NCBI RefSeq assembly: GCF_032854445.1
Contig: NW_027017973.1
Coordinates: 121,715 to 185,714 of the forward strand
Length of the DNA: 64,000 nucleotides
DNA from: Liolophura sinensis
Taxonomy: Eukaryota > Mollusca > Polyplacophora > Chitonida > Chitonidae
Reading direction: 5' to 3'
Below the pieces are notes generated by a model. The model was not told where the DNA came from. It did not search any database and saw only the letters and a list, made by a program, of their open reading frames with translations. Position numbers and translations under genes: made by a program. Each line of letters starts with the position of its first letter. Within the stretch, counting starts at the first letter, position 1. Below, in pieces: positions 13,101 through 27,100 of this stretch.

Positions 13101-13791
13101 AATGACCAGTCGCGATTGTACATAGTTAATGTAGCCGATTTCAATTCGCAAAAAGACCAGGCAAAAATCCAAAAGTAGAAAAACTGTTCCAATGCTGCTG
13201 GTAAGAGGCTAATCCGACGTATTTTGTGACGAGAAATCGATTGGTGCAAACCGCGTTGCTCTCCGACCAATACTTTTGGCTGTAGCCACAAATGAATAAT
13301 CAATGATGTCAAGATCACGTGCCCAGCAACGGCTCTTACTCCATGGAAACCAAGGAAATTTGCAATTTTTCAACAGCTGGAGATGCCTGGCCCAATTGCG
13401 CATCCTTTGGCACCTTATTGATGTGGGTCAGTGTTCAATTGTACTTTTTACAGCGGATTGTATCAAGTACCTTTTGTTTTTTTTATATACAAATGGTGTG
13501 GTTTTTCTACATGTAGATAAAGACATTGAGTTTGTCTTCGACTTAGAAGTAAGACATTTGTTGGGTGAGTTAAATGGGCTTGGCCCAAAGATTTGACGTC
13601 GTCTGGGCTACCGAAGGGCACATAACTTATAATGAAAAATTGAATATAGTAATGACCAGTCGCGATTGTACATAGCTAATGTATCCGATTTCAATAAGCA
13701 AAAAGGCCAGGCAAAAATCCAAAAGTGGAAAAACTGTTCCAATGCTGCTGGTAAGAGGCTAATCCGACGTATTTTGTGACGAGAAATCGAA
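7192..13791 (+). repeat. 12-monomer higher-order repeat, copy 2 (6600 bp)
   Basis: This is the tandem duplicate of 592-7191. Monomers begin at 7151, 7701, 8251, 8802, 9351, 9902, 10451, 11002, 11551, 12101, 12652, 13201 and 13751. All private markers of copy 1 recur 6600 bp downstream: 7815, 8946, 9943, 11101, 11763, 12115 and 13701. One substitution is seen inside (11144 G against 4544 A). Adjacent monomers within the unit differ far more from each other than the two 6.6-kb copies do. This is the signature of a very recent block duplication rather than monomer-by-monomer homogenisation. Confidence 0.93.
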
Positions 13792-14413
13792 TGGTGCAAA
13801 CCGCGTTGCTCTCCGACCAATACTTTTGGCTGTAGCCACAAATGAATAATCAATGATGTCAAGATCACGTGCCCAGCAACGGCTCTTACTCCATGGAAAC
13901 CAAGGAAATTTGCAATTTTTCAACAGCTGGAGATGCCTGGCCCAATTGCGCATCCTTTGGCACCTTATTGATGTGGGTCAGTGTTCAATTGTACTTTTTA
14001 CAGCGGATTGTATCAAGTACCTTGTGTTTTTTTTATATACAAATGGTGTGGTTTTTCTACATGTACATAAAGACATTGAGTTTGTCTTCGACTTAGAAGT
14101 AAGACATTTGCTGGGTGAGTTAAATGGGCTTGGCCCAAAGATTTGACGTCGTCTGGGCTACCGAAGGGCACATAACTTATAATGAAAAGTTGAATATAGT
14201 AATGACCAGTCGCGATTGTACATAGTTAATGTAGCCGATTTCAATTCGCAAAAAGACCAGGCAAAAATCCAAAAGTAGAAAAACTGTTCCAATGCTGCTG
14301 GTAAGAGGCTAATCCGACGTATTTTGTGACGAGAAATCGAATGGTGCAAACCGCGTTGCTCTCCGACCAATACTTTTGGCTGTAGCCACAAATGAATAAT
14401 CAATGATGTCAAG
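13792..14413 (+). repeat. Start of a third higher-order unit, truncated by divergence
   Basis: Identity with the base 6600 upstream continues past the end of copy 2, with one substitution (14065 C against 7465 G). It stops at 14414, where aagatcacg replaces the marker aagaacacg of 7814, and at 14462 (tgcaa against tccaa). The duplicated tract is therefore about 7.2 kb, longer than one unit. An unequal exchange between sister arrays would leave this pattern. Confidence 0.85.
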
Positions 14414-17400
14414 ATCACGTGCCCAGCAACGGCTCTTACTCCATGGAAACCAAGGAAATTTGCAATTTTTCAACAGCTGGAGATGCCTGGCCCAATTGCG
14501 CATCCTTTGGCACCTTATTGATGTGGGTCAGTGTTCAATTGTACTTTTTACAGCGGATTGTATCAAGTACCTTGTGTTTTTTTTATATACAAATGGTGTG
14601 GTTTTTCTACATGTAGATAAAGACATTGAGTTTGTCTTCGACTTAGAAGTAAGACATTTGTTGGGTGAGTTAAATGGGCTTGGCCCAAAGATTTGACGTC
14701 GTCTGGGCTACCGAAGGGCACATAACTTATAATGAAAAGTTGAATATAGTAATGACCAGTCGCGATTGTACATAGTTAATGTAGCCGATTTCAATTAGCA
14801 AAAAGACCAGGCAAAAATCCAAAAGTGGAAAAACTGTTCCAATGCTGCTGGTAAGAGGCTAATCCGACGTATTTTGTGACGAGAAATCGAATGGTGCAAA
14901 CCGCGTTGCTCTCCGACCAATACTTTTGGCTGTAGCCACAAGTGAATAATCAATGATGTCAAGATCACGTGCCCAGCAACGGCTCTTACTCCATGGAAAC
15001 CAAGGAAATTTGCAATTTTTCAACAGCTGGAGATGCCTGGCCCAATTGCGCATCCTTTGGCACCTTATTGATGTGGGTCAGTGTTCAATTGTACTTTTTA
15101 CAGCGGATTGTATCAAGTACCTTTTGTTTTTTTTATATACAAATGGTGTGGTTTTTCTACATGTAGATAAAGACATTGAGTTTGTCTTCGACTTAGAAGT
15201 AAGACATTTGCTGGGTGAGTTAAATGGGCTTGGCCCAAAGATTTGACGTCGTCTGGGCTACCGAAGGGCACATAACTTATAATGAAAAGTTGAATATAGT
15301 AATGACCAGTCGCGATTGTACATAGTTAATGTAGCCGATTTCAATTCGCAAAAAGACCAGGCAAAAATCCAAAAGTAGAAAAACTGTTCCAATGCTGCTG
15401 GTAAGAGGCTAATCCGACGTATTTTGTGACGAGAAATCGAATGGTGCAAACCGCGTTGCTCTCCCACCAATACTTTTGGCTGTAGCCACAAATGAATAAT
15501 CAATGATGTCAAGATCACGTGCCCAGCAACGGCTCTTACTCCATGGAAACCAAGGAAATTTCCAATTTTTCAACAGCTGGAGATGCCTGGCCCAATTGCG
15601 CATCCTTTGGCACCTTATTGATGTGGGTCAGTGTTCAATTGTACTTTTTACAGCGGATTGTATCAAGTACCTTGTGTTTTTTTTATATACAAATGGTGTG
15701 GTTTTTCTACATGTAGATAAAGACATTGAGTTTGTCTTCGACTTAGAAGTAAGACATTTGCTGGGTGAGTTAAATGGGCTTGGCCCAAATATTTGACGTC
15801 TTCTGGGCTACCGAAGGGCACATAACTTATAATGAAAAGTTGAATATAGTAATGACCAGTCGCGATTGTACATAGTTAATGTAGCCGATTTCAATTAGCA
15901 AAAAGACCAGGCAAAAATCCAAAAGTGGAAAAACTGTTCCAATGCTGCTGGTAAGAGGCTAATCCGACGTATTTTGTGACGAGAAATCGAATGGTGCAAA
16001 CCGCGTTGCTCTCCGACCAATACTTTTGGCTGTAGCCACAAATGAATAATCAATGATGTCAAGATCACGTGCCCAGCAACGGCTCTTACTCCATGGAAAC
16101 CAAGGAAATTTGCAATTTTTCAACAGCTGGAGATGCCTGGCCCAATTGCGCATCCTTTGGCACCTTATTGATGTGGGTCAGTGTTCAATTGTACTTTTTA
16201 CAGCGGATTGTATCAAGTACCTTTTGTTTTTTTTATATACAAATGGTGTGGTTTTTCTACATGTAGATAAAGACATTGAGTTTGTCTTCGACTTAGAAGT
16301 AAGACATTTGTTGGGTGAGTTAAATGGGCTTGGCCCAAAGATTTGACGTCGTCTGGGCTACCGAAGGGCACATAACTTATAATGAAAAGTTGAATATAGT
16401 AATGACCAGTCGCGATTGTACATAGTTAATGTAGCCGATTTCAATTCGCAAAAAGACCAGGCAAAAATCCAAAAGTGGAAAAACTGTTCCAATGCTGCTG
16501 GTAAGAGGCTAATCCGACGTATTTTGTGACGAGAAATCGAATGGTGCAAACCGCGTTGCTCTCCGACCAATACTTTTGGCTGTAGCCACAAATGAATAAT
16601 CAATGATGTCAAGATCACGTGCCCAGCAACGGCTCTTACTCCATGGAAACCAAGGAAATTTGCAAGTTTTCAACAGCTGGAGATGCCTGGCCCAATTGCG
16701 CATCTTTCGGAACCTTATTGATGTGGGTCAGTGTTCAATTGTACTTTTTACAGCGGACTGTGTCATGTACCTTGTGTTTTTTTTATATACAAATGGTGTG
16801 GTTTTTCTACATGTAGATAAAGACATTGAGTTTGTCTTCGACTTAGAAGTAAGACATTTGTTGGGTGAGTTAAATGGGCTTGGCCCAAAGATTTGACGTC
16901 GTCTGGGCTACCGAAGGGCACATAACTTATAATGAAAAGTTGAATATAGTAATGACCAGTCGCGATTGTACATAGTTAATGTAGCCGATTTCAATTCGCA
17001 AAAAGACCAGGCAAAAATACAAAAGTGGAAAAACTGTTCCAATGCTGCTGGTAAGAGGCTAATCCGACGTATTTTGTGACGAGAAATCGAATGGTGCAAA
17101 CCGCGTTGCTCTCCGACCAATACTTTTGGCTGTAGCCACAAATGAATAATCAATGATGTCAAGATCACGTGCCCAGCAACGGCTCTTACTCCATGGAAAC
17201 CAAGGAAATTTGCAATTTTTCAACAGCTGGAGATGCCTGGCCCAATTGCGCATCCTTTGGCACCTTATTGATGTGGGTCAGTGTTCAATTGTACTTTTTA
17301 CAGCGGATTGTATCAAGTACCTTGTGTTTTTTTTTATATACAAATGGTGTGGTTTTTCTACATGTAGATAAAGACATTGAGTTTGTCTTCGACTTAGGAG

Positions 17401-20400
17401 TAAGACATTTGCTGGGTGAGTTAAATGGGCTTGGCTTAAAGATTTGACGTCGTCTGGGCTACCGAAGGGCACATAACTTATAATGAAATGTTGAATATAG
17501 TAATGACCAGTCGCGATTGTACATAGTTAATGTAGCCGATTTCAATTAGCAAAAAGACCAGGCAAAAATCCAAAAGTGGAAAAACTGTTCCAATGCTGCT
17601 GGTAAGAGGCTAATCCGACGTATTTTGTGACGAGAAATCGAATGGTGCAAACCGCGTTGCTCTCCGACCAATACTTTTGGCTGTAGCCACAAATGAATAA
17701 TCAATGATGTCAAGATCACGTGCCCAGCAACGGCTCTTACTCCATGGAAACCAAGGAAATTTGCAATTTTTCAACAGCTGGAGATGCCTGGCCCAATTGC
17801 GCATCCTTTGGCACCTTATTGATGTGGGTCAGTGTTCAATTGTACTTTTTACAGCGGATTGTATCAAGTACCTTTTGTTTTTTTTATATACAAATGGTGT
17901 GGTTTTTCTACATGTAGATAAAGACACTGAGTTTGTCTTCGACTTAGAAGTAAGACATTTGTTGGGTGAGTTAAATGGGCTTGGCCCAAAGATTTGACGT
18001 CGTCTGGGCTACCGAAGGGCACATAACTTATAATGAAAAGTTGAATATAGTAATGACCAGTCGCGATTGTACATAGTTAATGTAGCCGATTTCAATTAGC
18101 AAAATGACGAGGCAAAAATCCAAAAGTGGAAAAACTGTTCCAATGCTGCTGGTAAGAGGCTAATCCGACGTATTTTGTGACGAGAAATCGAATGGTGCAA
18201 ACCGCGTTGCTCTCCGACCAATACTTTTGGCTGTAGCCACAAATGAATAATCAATGATGTCAAGATCACGTGCCCAGCAACGGCTCTTACTCCATGGAAA
18301 CCAAGGAAATTTGCAATTTTTCAACAGCTGGAGATGCCTGGCCCAATTGCGCATCCTTTGGCACCTTATTGATGTGGGTCAGTGTTCAATTGTACTTTTT
18401 ACAGCGGATTGTATCAAGTACCTTGTGTTTTTTTTATATACAAATGGTGTGGTTTTTCTACATGTAGATAAAGACATTGAGTTTGTCTTCGACTTAGAAG
18501 TAAGACATTTGCTGGGTGAGTTAAATGGGCTTGGCCCAAAGATTTGACGTCGTCTGGGCTACCGAAGGGCACATAACTTATAATGAAAAGTTGAATATAG
18601 TAATGACCAGTCGCGATTGTACATAGTTAATGTAGCCGATTTCAATTCGCAAAAAGACCAGGCAAAAATCCAAAAGTAGAAAAACTGTTCCAATGCTGCT
18701 GGTAAGAGGCTAATCCGACGTATTTTGTGACGAGAAATCGAATGGTGCAAACCGCGTTGCTCTCCGACCAATACTTTTGGCTGTAGCCACAAATGAATAA
18801 TCAATGATGTCAAGATCACGTGCCCAGCAACGGCTCTTACTCCATGGAAACCAAGGAAATTTCCAATTTTTCAACAGCTGGAGATGCCTGGCCCAATTGC
18901 GCATCCTTTGGCACCTTATTGATGTGGGTCAGTGTTCAATTGTACTTTTTACAGCGGATTGTATCAAGTACCTTTTGTTTTTTTTATATACAAATGGTGT
19001 GGTTTTTCTACATGTAGATAAAGACATTGAGTTTGTCTTCGACTTAGAAGTAAGACATTTGTTGGGTGAGTTAAATGGGCTTGGCCCAAAGATTTGACGT
19101 CGTCTGGGCTACCGAAGGGCACATAACTTATAATGAAAAGTTGAATATAGTAATGACCAGTCGCGATTGTACATAGTTAATGTAGCCGATTTCAATTCGC
19201 AAAAAGACCAGGCAAAAATCCAAAAGTGGAAAAACTGTTCCAATGCTGCTGGTAAGAGGCTAATCCGACGTATTTTGTGACGAGAAATCGAATGGTGCAA
19301 ACCGCGTTGCTCTCCGACCAATACTTTTGGCTGTAGCCACAAATGAATAATCAATGATGTCAAGATCACGTGCCCAGCAACGGCTCTTACTCCATGGAAA
19401 CCAAGGAAATTTGCAATTTTTCAACAGCTGGAGATGCCTGGCCCAATTGCGCATCCTTTGGCACCTTATTGATGTGGGTCAGTGTTCAATTGTACTTTTT
19501 ACAGCGGATTGTATCAAGTACCTTGTGTTTTTTTTTATATACAAATGGTGTGGTTTTTCTACATGTAGATAAAGACATTGAGTTTGTCTTCGACTTAGGA
19601 GTAAGACATTTGCTGGGTGAGTTAAATGGGCTTGGCCCAAAGATTTGACGTCGTCTGGGCTACCGAAGGGCACATAACTTATAATGAAATGTTGAATATA
19701 GTAATGACCAGTCGCGATTGTACATAGTTAATGTAGCCGATTTCAATTAGCAAAAAGACCAGGCAAAAATCCAAAAGTGGAAAAACTGTTCCAATGCTGC
19801 TGGTAAGAGGCTAATCCGACGTATTTTGTGACGAGAAATCGAATGGTGCAAACCGCGTTGCTCTCCGACCAATACTTTTGGCTGTAGCCACAAATGAATA
19901 ATCAATGATGTCCAGATCACGTGCCCAGCAACGGCTCTTACTCCATGGAAACCAAGGAAATTTGCAATTTTTCAACAGCTGGAGATGCCTGGCCCAATTG
20001 CGCATCCTTTGGCACCTTATTGATGTGGGTCAGTGTTCAATTGTACTTTTTACAGCGGATTGTATCAAGTACCTTGTGTTTTTTTATATACAAATGGTGT
20101 GGTTTTTCTACATGTAGATAAAGACATTGAGTTTGTCTTCGACTTAGAAGTAAGACATTTGCTGGGTGAGTTAAATGGGCTTGGCCCAAAGATTTGACGT
20201 CGTCTGGGCTACCGAAGGGCACATAACTTATAATGAAAAGTTGAATATAGTAATGACCAGTTGCGATTGTACATAGTTAATGTAGCCGATTTCAATTCGC
20301 AAAAAGACCAGGCAAAAATCCAAAAGTGGAAAAACTGTTCCAATGCTGCTGGTAAGAGGCTAATCCGACGTATTTTGTGACGAGAAATCGATTGGTGCAA

Positions 20401-20844
20401 ACCGCGTTGCTCTCCGACCAATACTTTTGGCTGTAGCCACAAATGAATAATCAATGATGTCAAGATCACGTGCCCAGCAACGGCTCTTACTCCATGGAAA
20501 CCAAGGAAATTTGCAATTTTTCAACAGCTGGAGATGCCTGGCCCAATTGCGCATCCTTTGGCACCTTATTGATGTGGGTCAGTGTTCAATTGTACTTTTT
20601 ACAGCGGATTGTATCAAGTACCTTGTGTTTTTTTTTTATATACAAATGGTGTGGTTTTTCTACATGTAGATAAAGACATTGAGTTTGTCTTCGACTTAGG
20701 AGTAAGACATTTGTTGGGTGAGTTAAATGGGCTTGGCCCAAAGATTTGACGTCGTCTGGGCTACCGAAGGGCACATAACTTATAATGAAATGTTGAATAT
20801 AGTAATGACCAGTCGCGATTGTACATAGTTAATGTAGCCGAATT
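14414..20844 (+). repeat. Mixed monomers, left subfamily
   Basis: Monomers begin at 14301, 14851, 15401, 15951, 16501, 17051, 17602, 18152, 18702, 19252, 19803 and 20352. No clean local higher-order period stands out. The four monomers from 19252 on match monomers 4-7 (1651-3850) in haplotype, 17.6 kb away: T9 then T7 tract, gtccag, gattggtg with gccgaattcaa, then aattttgc in the monomer at 20904. Private changes include ctcccacc (15464), aaatatttgacgtcttc (15787-15803), ggcttaaag (17435) and agacactgag (17921-17930). The monomer at 16501 is unusually divergent and is listed separately. Confidence 0.9.
16501..17050 (+). repeat. Divergent monomer with a cluster of private substitutions
   Basis: Seven changes not seen in other copies lie within 101 bp: 16666, 16705, 16708, 16711, 16758, 16762 and 16766. 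They fall in and just after the segment that is otherwise the most conserved part of the monomer. The rest of this copy is ordinary. Such clustering suggests a short conversion tract from a more distant paralog or a localised mutation event, not gradual drift. Confidence 0.8.
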
Positions 20845-23800
20845 CAATTAGCAAAAAGACCAGGCAAAAATCCAAAAGTGGAAAAACTGTTCCAATGCTG
20901 CTGGTAAGAGGCTAATCCGACGTATTTTGTGACGAGAAATCGAATTTTGCAAACCGCGTTGCTCTCCGACCAATACTTTTGGCTGTAGCCACAAATGAAT
21001 AATCAATGATGTCAAGATCACGTGCCCAGCAACGGCTCTTACTCCATGGAAACCAAGGAAATTTGCAATTTTTCAACAGCTGGAGATGCCTGGCCCAATT
21101 GCGCATCCTTTGGCACCTTATTGATGTGGGTCAGTGTTCAATTGTACTTTTTACAGCGGATTGTATCAAGTACCTTGTGTTTTTTTTATATACAAATGGT
21201 GTGGTTTTTCTACATGTAGATAAAGACATTGAGTTTGTCTTCGACTTAGAAGTAAGACATTTGCTGGGTGAGTTAAATGGGCTTGGCCCAAAGATTTGAC
21301 GTCGTCTGGGCTACCGAAGGGCACATAACTTATAATGAAAAGTTGAATATAGTAATGACCAGTCGCGATTGTACATAGTTAATGTAGCCGATTTCAATTC
21401 GCAAAAAGACCAGGCAAAAATCCAAAAGTGGAAAAACTGTTCCAATGCTGCTGGTAAGAGGCTAATCCGACGTATTTTGTGACGAGAAATCGATTGGTGC
21501 AAACCGCGTTGCTCTCCGACCAATACTTTTGGCTGTAGCCACAAATGAATAATCAATGATGTCAAGATCACGTGCCCAGCAACGGCTCTTACTCCATGGA
21601 AACCAAGGAAATTTGCAATTTTTCAACAGCTGGAGATGCCTGGCCCAATTGCGCATCCTTTGGCACCTTATTGATGTGGGTCAGTGTTCAATTGTACTTT
21701 TTACAGCGGATTGTATCAAGTACCTTGTGTTTTTTTTATATACAAATGGTGTGGTTTTTCTACATGTAGATAAAGACATTGAGTTTGTCTTCGACTTAGA
21801 AGTAAGACATTTGTTGGGTGAGTTAAATGGGCTTGGCCCAAAGATTTGACGTCGTCTGGGCTACCGAAGGGCACATAACTTATAATGAAAAGTTGAATAT
21901 AGTAATGACCAGTCGCGATTGTACATAGTTAATGTAGCCGATTTCAATTAGCAAAATGACGAGGCAAAAATCCAAAAGTGGAAAAACTGTTCCAATGCTG
22001 CTGGTAAGAGGCTAATCCGACGTATTTTGTGACGAGAAATCGAATGGTGCAAACCGCGTTGCTCTCCGACCAATACTTTTGGCTGTAGCCACAAATGAAT
22101 AATCAATGATGTCAAGATCACGTGCCCAGCAACGGCTCTTACTCCATGGAAACCAAGGAAATTTGCAATTTTTCAACAGCTGGAGATGCCTGGCCCAATT
22201 GCGCATCCTTTGGCACCTTATTGATGTGGGTCAGTGTTCAATTGTACTTTTTACAGCGGATTGTATCAAGTACCTTGTGTTTTTTTTATATACAAATGGT
22301 GTGGTTTTTCTACATGTAGATAAAGACATTGAGTTTGTCTTCGACTTAGAAGTAAGACATTTGCTGGGTGAGTTAAATGGGCTTGGCCCAAAGATTTGAC
22401 GTCGTCTGGGCTACCGAAGGGCACATAACTTATAATGAAAAGTTGAATATAGTAATGACCAGTCGCGATTGTACATAGTTAATGTAGCCGATTTCAATTC
22501 GCAAAAAGACCAGGCAAAAATCCAAAAGTAGAAAAACTGTTCCAATGCTGCTGGTAAGAGGCTAATCCGACGTATTTTGTGACGAGAAATCGAATGGTGC
22601 AAACCGCGTTGCTCTCCGACCAATACTTTTGGCTGTAGCCACAAATGAATAATCAATGATGTCAAGATCACGTGCCCAGCAACGGCTCTTACTCCATGGA
22701 AACCAAGGAAATTTGCAATTTTTCAACAGCTGGAGATGCCTGGCCCAATTGCGCATCCTTTGGCACCTTATTGATGTGGGTCAGTGTTCAATTGTACTTT
22801 TTACAGCGGATTGTATCAAGTACCTTTTGTTTTTTTTATATACAAATGGTGTGGTTTTTCTACATGTAGATAAAGACATTGAGTTTGTCTTCGACTTAGA
22901 AGTAAGACATTTGTTGGGTGAGTTAAATGGGCTTGGCCCAAAGATTTGACGTCGTCTGGGCTACCGAAGGGCACATAACTTATAATGAAAAGTTGAATAT
23001 AGTAATGACCAGTCGCGATTGTACATAGTTAATGTAGCCGATTTCAATTCGCAAAAAGACCAGGCAAAAATCCAAAAGTGGAAAAACTGTTCCAATGCTG
23101 CTGGTAAGAGGCTAATCCGACGTATTTTGTGACGAGAAATCGAATGGTGCAAACCGCGTTGCTCTCCGACCAATACTTTTGGCTGTAGCCACAAATGAAT
23201 AATCAATGATGTCAAGATCACGTGCCCAGCAACGGCTCTTACTCCATGGAAACCAAGGAAATTTGCAATTTTTCAACAGCTGGAGATGCCTGGCCCAATT
23301 GCGCATCCTTTGGCACCTTATTGATGTGGGTCAGTGTTCAATTGTACTTTTTACAGCGGATTGTATCAAGTACCTTGTGTTTTTTTTATATACAAATGGT
23401 GTGGTTTTTCTACATGTAGATAAAGACATTGAGTTTGTCTTCGACTTAGGAGTAAGACATTTGCTGGGTGAGTTAAATGGGCTTGGCCCAAAGATTTGAC
23501 GTCGTCTGGGCTACCGAAGGGCACATAACTTATAATGAAATGTTGAATATAGTAATGACCAGTCGCGATTGTACATAGTTAATGTAGCCGATTTCAATTC
23601 GCAAAAAGACCAGGCAAAAATCCAAAAGTGGAAAAACTGTTCCAATGCTGCTGGTAAGAGGCTAATCCGACGTATTTTGTGACGAGAAATCGAATGGTGC
23701 AAACCGCGTTGCTCTCTGACCAATACTTTTGGCTGTAGCCACAAGTGAATAATGAATGATGTCAAGATCACGTGCCCAGCAACGGCTCTTACTCCATGGA

Positions 23801-24145
23801 AACCAAGGAAATTTGCAATTTTTCAACAGCTGGAGATGCCTGGCCCAATTGCGCATCCTTTGGCACCTTATTGATGTGGGTCAGTGTTCAATTGTACTTT
23901 TTACAGCGGATTGTATCAAGTACCTTGTGTTTTTTTTTATATACAAATGGTGTGGTTTTTCTACATGTAGATAAAGACATTGAGTTTGTCTTCGACTTAG
24001 GAGTAAGACATTTGTTGGGTGAGTTAAATGGGCTTGGCCCAAAGATTTGACGTCGTCTGGGCTACCGAAGGGCACATAACTTATAATGAAATGTTGAATA
24101 TAGTAATGACCAGTCGCGATTGTACATAGTTAATGTAGCCGATTT
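20845..24145 (+). repeat. 6-monomer higher-order repeat, copy 1 (3301 bp)
   Basis: Monomers begin at 20904, 21454, 22004, 22554, 23104 and 23654. Markers that recur 3301 bp downstream are aattttgc (20943), gattggtg (21492), aaaatgacgagg (about 21954), the gtagaa tail (22529), and the ctctgacc/agtgaataatgaatg combination (23715-23757). The left limit is near 20841, where this copy reads gccgaattcaa and the next reads gccgatttcaa. The 3301 length comes from one T9 monomer inside. Confidence 0.85.
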
Positions 24146-27100
24146 CAATTAGCAAAAAGACCAGGCAAAAATCCAAAAGTGGAAAAACTGTTCCAATGCT
24201 GCTGGTAAGAGGCTAATCCGACGTATTTTGTGACGAGAAATCGAATTTTGCAAACCGCGTTGCTCTCCGACCAATACTTTTGGCTGTAGCCACAAATGAA
24301 TAATCAATGATGTCAAGATCACGTGCCCAGCAACGGCTCTTACTCCATGGAAACCAAGGAAATTTGCAATTTTTCAACAGCTGGAGATGCCTGGCCCAAT
24401 TGCGCATCCTTTGGCACCTTATTGATGTGGGTCAGTGTTCAATTGTACTTTTTACAGCGGATTGTATCAAGTACCTTGTGTTTTTTTTATATACAAATGG
24501 TGTGGTTTTTCTACATGTAGATAAAGACATTGAGTTTGTCTTCGACTTAGAAGTAAGACATTTGCTGGGTGAGTTAAATGGGCTTGGCCCAAAGATTTGA
24601 CGTCGTCTGGGCTACCGAAGGGCACATAACTTATAATGAAAAGTTGAATATAGTAATGACCAGTCGCGATTGTACATAGTTAATGTAGCCGATTTCAATT
24701 CGCAAAAAGACCAGGCAAAAATCCAAAAGTGGAAAAACTGTTCCAATGCTGCTGGTAAGAGGCTAATCCGACGTATTTTGTGACGAGAAATCGATTGGTG
24801 CAAACCGCGTTGCTCTCCGACCAATACTTTTGGCTGTAGCCACAAATGAATAATCAATGATGTCAAGATCACGTGCCCAGCAACGGCTCTTACTCCATGG
24901 AAACCAAGGAAATTTCCAATTTTTCAACAGCTGGAGATGCCTGGCCCAATTGCGCATCCTTTGGCACCTTATTGATGTGGGTCAGTGTTCAATTGTACTT
25001 TTTACAGCGGATTGTATCAAGTACCTTGTGTTTTTTTTATATACAAATGGTGTGGTTTTTCTACATGTAGATAAAGACATTGAGTTTGTCTTCGACTTAG
25101 AAGTAAGACATTTGTTGGGTGAGTTAAATGGGCTTGGCCCAAAGATTTGACGTCGTCTGGGCTACCGAAGGGCACATAACTTATAATGAAAAGTTGAATA
25201 TAGTAATGACCAGTCGCGATTGTACATAGTTAATGTAGCCGATTTCAATTAGCAAAATGACGAGGCAAAAATCCAAAAGTGGAAAAACTGTTCCAATGCT
25301 GCTGGTAAGAGGCTAATCCGACGTATTTTGTGACGAGAAATCGAATGGTGCAAACCGCGTTGCTCTCCGACCAATACTTTTGGCTGTAGCCACAAATGAA
25401 TAATCAATGATGTCAAGATCACGTGCCCAGCAACGGCTCTTACTCCATGGAAACCAAGGAAATTTGCAATTTTTCAACAGCTGGAGATGCCTGGCCCAAT
25501 TGCGCATCCTTTGGCACCTTATTGATGTGGGTCAGTGTTCAATTGTACTTTTTACAGCGGATTGTATCAAGTACCTTGTGTTTTTTTTATATACAAATGG
25601 TGTGGTTTTTCTACATGTAGATAAAGACATTGAGTTTGTCTTCGACTTAGAAGTAAGACATTTGCTGGGTGAGTTAAATGGGCTTGGCCCAAAGATTTGA
25701 CGTCGTCTGGGCTACCGAAGGGCACATAACTTATAATGAAAAGTTGAATATAGTAATGACCAGTCGCGATTGTACATAGTTAATGTAGCCGATTTCAATT
25801 CGCAAAAAGACCAGGCAAAAATCCAAAAGTAGAAAAACTGTTCCAATGCTGCTGGTAAGAGGCTAATCCGACGTATTTTGTGACGAGAAATCGAATGGTG
25901 CAAACCGCGTTGCTCTCCGACCAATACTTTTGGCTGTAGCCACAAATGAATAATCAATGATGTCAAGATCACGTGCCCAGCAACGGCTCTTACTCCATGG
26001 AAACCAAGGAAATTTGCAATTTTTCAACAGCTGGAGATGCCTGGCCCAATTGCGCATCCTTTGGCACCTTATTGATGTGGGTCAGTGTTCAATTGTACTT
26101 TTTACAGCGGATTGTATCAAGTACCTTTTGTTTTTTTTATATACAAATGGTGTGGTTTTTCTACATGTAGATAAAGACATTGAGTTTGTCTTCGACTTAG
26201 AAGTAAGACATTTGTTGGGTGAGTTAAATGGGCTTGGCCCAAAGATTTGACGTCGTCTGGGCTACCGAAGGGCACATAACTTATAATGAAAAGTTGAATA
26301 TAGTAATGACCAGTCGCGATTGTACATAGTTAATGTAGCCGATTTCAATTCGCAAAAAGACCAGGCAAAAATCCAAAAGTGGAAAAACTGTTCCAATGCT
26401 GCTGGTAAGAGGCTAATCCGACGTATTTTGTGACGAGAAATCGAATGGTGCAAACCGCGTTGCTCTCCGACCAATACTTTTGGCTGTAGCCACAAATGAA
26501 TAATCAATGATGTCAAGATCACGTGCCCAGCAACGGCTCTTACTCCATGGAAACCAAGGAAATTTGCAATTTTTCAACAGCTGGAGATGCCTGGCCCAAT
26601 TGCGCATCCTTTGGCACCTTATTGATGTGGGTCAGTGTTCAATTGTACTTTTTACAGCGGATTGTATCAAGTACCTTGTGTTTTTTTTATATACAAATGG
26701 TGTGGTTTTTCTACATGTAGATAAAGACATTGAGTTTGTCTTCGACTTAGGAGTAAGACATTTGCTGGGTGAGTTAAATGGGCTTGGCCCAAAGATTTGA
26801 CGTCGTCTGGGCTACCGAAGGGCACATAACTTATAATGAAATGTTCAATATAGTAATGACCAGTCGCGATTGTACATAGTTAATGTAGCCGATTTCAATT
26901 CGCAAAAAGACCAGGCAAAAATCCAAAAGTGGAAAAACTGTTCCAATGCTGCTGGTAAGAGGCTAATCCGACGTATTTTGTGACGAGAAATCGAATGGTG
27001 CGAACCGCGTTGCTCTCTGACCAATACTTTTGGCTGTAGCCACAAGTGAATAATGAATGATGTCAAGATCACGTGCCCAGCAACGGCTCTTACTCCATGG

